From positions 1 through 36,532 of the forward strand of contig NZ_FLSP01000086.1 in NCBI RefSeq assembly GCF_900091315.1: a DNA stretch of 36,532 nt, in the 5' to 3' direction. A model generated the notes under the pieces. The model had not been told where the DNA came from. It ran no database searches and saw nothing but the letters and a program-made list of their open reading frames with translations. This DNA comes from Streptomyces sp. DI166. Its GTDB lineage: Bacteria; Actinomycetota; Actinomycetes; Streptomycetales; Streptomycetaceae. Made by a program: the position numbers and the translations under genes. Every line of letters begins with the position of its first letter. The stretch's first letter is position 1. This document shows positions 33,502 to 36,532 of this stretch, one piece after another.

Positions 33502-35133
33502 TCAGGACACCGGCTCGCGCCAGCTCCGCAGCACGGCCTCGAACCGCTTCTTTGCTTCGGGGAACTCATCGACCGGGGCCGCCATGTAGAAGGCGTACTC
33601 CGCTCCGTCGCGGGCGATGTAGAGCTGGTCGACCGCCTGGAACGGACCCGGGAAGCTGGAGTCCTTGGCCAGCTGCGTCCAGGTGTACTCCAGCCGCGCC
33701 GCCTGCCGGTCGCGGTAGGTGGTGCTCTCCAGCACGCGCGTGTCGTAGTCGACCAGCCGGTCCCCCAACTGCTGGTCCAGCGAGACCATGTGGGGGTAGG
33801 GGTCGTCGTACTGCGGACTGGTGTCCACGGCGATCCGCAGCAGGTTCCGGCCCCCGTCGGGCGAGTAGTCGATCTGCTGGAGGGAGCCCGATTCCTGCGG
33901 GTTGCTCCGCTTCCACCCCTCGGGCAGCGAGAGGCTGAAACCGAGGGGGTCCTCGATACGCTCCCAGCCGTCCGGGACGTTGCTCTGCGGGGTCGAATCC
34001 GGTGTGCCGGTGCCGGACGGGGTGGAGGTGGGCGTCGGGCTCTGCGAGGAGGACGCGCCGTCCGCACGCCGCCCCTCGTCCCACTTCTGCAGCGCGACCA
34101 CCGTGCCCCCGCCGACCAGCGCGGCCAGCACCACCACGAGCGCCAGCAGCCGCACCCGGCGCCGCTTGGGCGGGGCGGGCGGGGTGTACGGGGTCGGCTG
34201 CACCGGGGTGTACGGCGTGTGGGGCGCCGTATGCGGATGCGTACGCCGCTCCGGCGCTGGCGGCGCGTGCGAGACCTGCGTCGGCACGTACACCTGCGCC
34301 GCCTGCGGACGCCGTCCCTCGGCCGCCTCGGCGAGCATCTGCTCGGCCGCCGCCGCGTCGGGGCGCACCGCGGGGTCCTTGTGCAGCAGCGCGGCGATGA
34401 CCGGGCCCAGCGGACCGGCGTGCGCGGGCTGTTCGGCCTCCTCCTCCACGACCGCCTGCATGGTGGTCAGCGGCGAGGTGCGGCGGAACGGGGAGCGGCC
34501 CTCGACGGCCGTGTAGAGGGTGGCGCCGAGCGCCCACAGGTCGGAGGCGGGGCCCGGGTCGTGGCCGCGGATCCGCTCGGGGGCGAGGTAGTCGACCGAG
34601 CCGACGACCTCTCCGGTGCGGGTGATCGTGGTGTCGCCCTCGATCTGCGCGATGCCGAAGTCGGTGAGCAGGACCCGGCCGTCGTCGCCGAGCAGGACGT
34701 TGCCGGGCTTGACGTCACGGTGCAGCACCCCGGCGGAGTGCGCGGCGCGCAGGGCGCGCAGCACCCACATGCCGATCCGGGCGGCCTCGCGCGGCTCGAT
34801 CCGGCCGTGCTCCTTGACCGCGTCGGCCAGCGAGTGACCCTCGACCAGCTCCATCACGATCCACGGCCGGGCGTCGTGATCGAGCACGTCGTGCACGGTG
34901 ACGACCGCGGAGTGGTTGATCCGCGCCGCCGCCCGCGCCTCGGCCCGGGTCCGGGCGAGCAACCGGTCGCGGTCGCTGTCGGAGACGTAGTGCGCGGCGG
35001 TCAACTCCTTGATGGCGACGGCCCGGTGCAGCACCTCGTCGTGTGCCCGCCATACCCGGCCCATGCCGCCGCTGCCGATGGTGTCGACCAGCCGGTAGCG
35101 CCCCGCGATGGGCTGGCCCTGCATCTGATTCAC
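33502..35133 (-). CDS. Membrane Ser/Thr protein kinase 4 (PknB family)
   Basis: A 543-aa kinase. The kinase domain (about residues 11-275) has GSGGMG, Lys42, HRD, DFG and APE. A Pro/Tyr/Thr-rich stretch (near 285-305) precedes a membrane helix (about 305-327) and an extracytoplasmic domain (about 355-543; PLGFSLSLPEGWKRS ... IDYSPDGGRNLLRIAV). The GF-x-LSLPEGW element is a good match to the pattern of LpqN/PsbP-like domains. The start is uncertain: GTG 35133 (GGGG upstream) is given, with ATG 35124 as the alternative. Related in its outer domain to kinases 1, 2 and 5. Confidence 0.9.
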   Translation of the reverse strand: MNQMQGQPIAGRYRLVDTIGSGGMGRVWRAHDEVLHRAVAIKELTAAHYVSDSDRDRLLARTRAEARAAARINHSAVVTVHDVLDHDARPWIVMELVEGHSLADAVKEHGRIEPREAARIGMWVLRALRAAHSAGVLHRDVKPGNVLLGDDGRVLLTDFGIAQIEGDTTITRTGEVVGSVDYLAPERIRGHDPGPASDLWALGATLYTAVEGRSPFRRTSPLTTMQAVVEEEAEQPAHAGPLGPVIAALLHKDPAVRPDAAAAEQMLAEAAEGRRPQAAQVYVPTQVSHAPPAPERRTHPHTAPHTPYTPVQPTPYTPPAPPKRRRVRLLALVVVLAALVGGGTVVALQKWDEGRRADGASSSQSPTPTSTPSGTGTPDSTPQSNVPDGWERIEDPLGFSLSLPEGWKRSNPQESGSLQQIDYSPDGGRNLLRIAVDTSPQYDDPYPHMVSLDQQLGDRLVDYDTRVLESTTYRDRQAARLEYTWTQLAKDSSFPGPFQAVDQLYIARDGAEYAFYMAAPVDEFPEAKKRFEAVLRSWREPVS

Positions 35134-35217
35134 GTTGCCCCGCAATGCTCTTGACAGGCTCAGAGTAGGGACCGTGTCCCGCCCTGGGAACAACGGGGGT
35201 GACACAGAGACATCACT

Positions 35218-35234
35218 GTGACGGTTGTCGTCAC
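35218..35234. promoter_or_regulatory. GTGACG-N5-CGTCAC inverted repeat between kinases 4 and 5
   Basis: GTGACG (35218-35223) and CGTCAC (35229-35234) pair perfectly around GTTGT. It lies just after the kinase 5 stop (35254) and upstream of kinase 4, so it could be a terminator for kinase 5 or an operator of kinase 4. Confidence 0.4.
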
Positions 35235-35253
35235 GCAGAGTTGAGGACGCGGA

Positions 35254-36532
35254 TCAGCCGGTCACCTGGTAACTGGCCGACGCCTGCTCGAACAGCCGGG
35301 TCACCTCGTCCCGTTCCGCCTCCGGTCCGCGCACCTGGACCACGTGGTACCGGTCGCCGACCAGGATGGCGACATTGCGTACGTACCGCTCCCGCCCCGC
35401 GTCGTCGGTCCAGGTGAACTGGCCCTCGGCCATGACCTTCCCGCCCACCTGGATGGTCTTCAGACCGGTGGAGGTGGCCCAGCTTGAGTCACGGTAGGGC
35501 TGGAGTTCGGGCTCGTCCTCGCGCTGGTACTCCATCGGGTCGTCGCCGTACTTCGCGGTGGTGTCCCGGCCCGGTACGACGATCAGCTCGAAGTCGCCGT
35601 GCGCGTACACGACCTGGCCGCGGCCGTTCTTCCCGGAGCGGTCCCAGCCGTTGGCCACGGCGACCCGGAAGCCCTCGGCGTCCGTGCGCAGGGTGAAGCC
35701 GTCGGCGACCTCGGGGCCGGTGGTCTGCGACTGGGTCGAACCGGAGGACTTCGAGGGCGCCTTGCCCCCGGAGCCGTCCGTCTCCTCGCCCGGCGAGGTC
35801 GCGTCGGGGCGCGGCTCGCTGCTCGCCTCCGGCGCCCGGGTGACCTCGCCCGTGGCGCCGGTGCGGTCGGTGTCGTCGGCGCCACTGCTGTCGGCCTTCG
35901 GCATGAACAGCACGGCGTACGCGATGGCTCCCGCCAGGAGCAGCAGTATCAGCAGGAGCAGGGTACGGCCGAGGCTGCGCGGCGAACGGGCCTCCGGCCG
36001 GGCCCGCTTGTGCCGTCCGTGGTGCGCGGGCAGCCCGGCGCGCCGCCTGCGCACCAGCTCGCCCCGGCGCCGCACCACCGGCAGCCGGCCGACGTCGGCG
36101 GGCGGCACGGGCACCACATGGGCGCCGGCCTCCGGCTCGGGGGCGGAGCGCACCAGGGAGCGCAGCCAGCCGCGCAGCTCCTCGAAGTCCAGCCGCTCGG
36201 TGGGGTCCTGGCGCAGCAGCGACTCCACGACCGGCCGCAGCGGACCGCACTCCTCGGCGAAGGCGGGCGGCTCGGCGCACACCATCTGCACCAGCTCGGC
36301 CGTCGACTCCTCGGGGTACGGGGCGTGCCCCTGCACCGCCCGGAACAGCAGGGCGCCCAGCGCCCACAGGTCGGTCGCGGGCCCGATGGGCGGCGCCAAC
36401 TGCCAGTTCTCGTGCACGGGTCCGGCCTGCTCCGGTGCCCAGCGCTCGGTCACCGGCCCCACGACGGCCATCCGGGCCTGCCGGGCGCGCTCGGCGGCGA
36501 GCGCGGTGGCGGGGCCGCGGGGGCGGGGCGGG
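35254..36532 (-). CDS. Membrane Ser/Thr kinase-like protein 5, N-terminal part missing
   Basis: The frame is open to the window edge, so the N-lobe and probably the catalytic loop are upstream. Visible at first are APE (in RWAPEQ) and the subdomain IX region GPATDLWALGALLF, then the C-lobe with PxxRLDFEELRGWLRSL. After a basic linker come a membrane helix (LLLLILLLLAGAIAYAVLF) and an outer domain (GFTLRTDAEGFRVAVANGWDRSG ... VYAHGDFELIVVPGRD) related to those of kinases 1, 2 and 4. Activation-loop residues before APE cannot be judged because the window ends. The fifth member of the array. Confidence 0.88.
   Translation of the reverse strand, partial: PPRPRGPATALAAERARQARMAVVGPVTERWAPEQAGPVHENWQLAPPIGPATDLWALGALLFRAVQGHAPYPEESTAELVQMVCAEPPAFAEECGPLRPVVESLLRQDPTERLDFEELRGWLRSLVRSAPEPEAGAHVVPVPPADVGRLPVVRRRGELVRRRRAGLPAHHGRHKRARPEARSPRSLGRTLLLLILLLLAGAIAYAVLFMPKADSSGADDTDRTGATGEVTRAPEASSEPRPDATSPGEETDGSGGKAPSKSSGSTQSQTTGPEVADGFTLRTDAEGFRVAVANGWDRSGKNGRGQVVYAHGDFELIVVPGRDTTAKYGDDPMEYQREDEPELQPYRDSSWATSTGLKTIQVGGKVMAEGQFTWTDDAGRERYVRNVAILVGDRYHVVQVRGPEAERDEVTRLFEQASASYQVTG

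Overview
High-GC DNA with GTG/TTG starts, several apparently leaderless genes, tandem NlpC/P60 hydrolases, PspC-type kinases, an LAETG sortase substrate and five tandem Ser/Thr kinases points to a Streptomyces chromosome. From memory the gene order resembles the conserved S. coelicolor core around guaA and pcrA (roughly SCO4775-SCO4800); I could not check this by search. No phage, transposon, CRISPR, tRNA or rRNA was seen.

Layout. 1-3140: 3' part of a DUF5691 gene ending inside a 42-bp tandem repeat, icmB (B12-binding subunit of isobutyryl-CoA mutase) and a small lipase/esterase. 3439-12136: cell-wall and DNA-repair block, with an M23 endopeptidase, the helicase PcrA behind a promoter matching the DNA-damage (RecA-NDp/PafBC) motif, an NlpC/P60 hydrolase behind a c-di-AMP (ydaO) riboswitch, a TDT-family transporter, a small membrane protein and a second NlpC/P60 hydrolase. 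12155-16543: a PspC-fused histidine kinase and LuxR-type response regulator divergent from a PspC/LiaF-like membrane protein and a small membrane protein (a LiaFSR/EsrISR-like envelope-stress module), then DoxX. 16674-21217: a Cys-motif/IPT membrane protein divergent from a DUF4429-SHOCT protein, a class II aldolase, a two-TM protein and a PNPOx-like protein. 21234-25152: guaA, a Phe/Tyr-rich leader peptide with an attenuator before a chorismate mutase gene, a structured intergenic region, and an LAETG surface protein. 25272-28718: a ChoD-like GMC oxidoreductase and a succinate-semialdehyde dehydrogenase, probably one operon. 28823-36532: five tandem Ser/Thr kinases on the minus strand, four of them with related extracytoplasmic domains.

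How the genes fit together. Much of the window concerns the cell envelope: three peptidoglycan hydrolases, one under predicted c-di-AMP control; an envelope-stress two-component system; a sortase substrate; and a bank of membrane kinases. Primary metabolism (guaA, chorismate mutase, icmB, SSADH) and pcrA lie between them. The most distinctive signals are regulatory: the aromatic amino-acid attenuator at 22898-23061, the riboswitch whose P1 helix covers the ribosome-binding site at 7809-7959, and the damage-type promoter of pcrA at 7466-7488.
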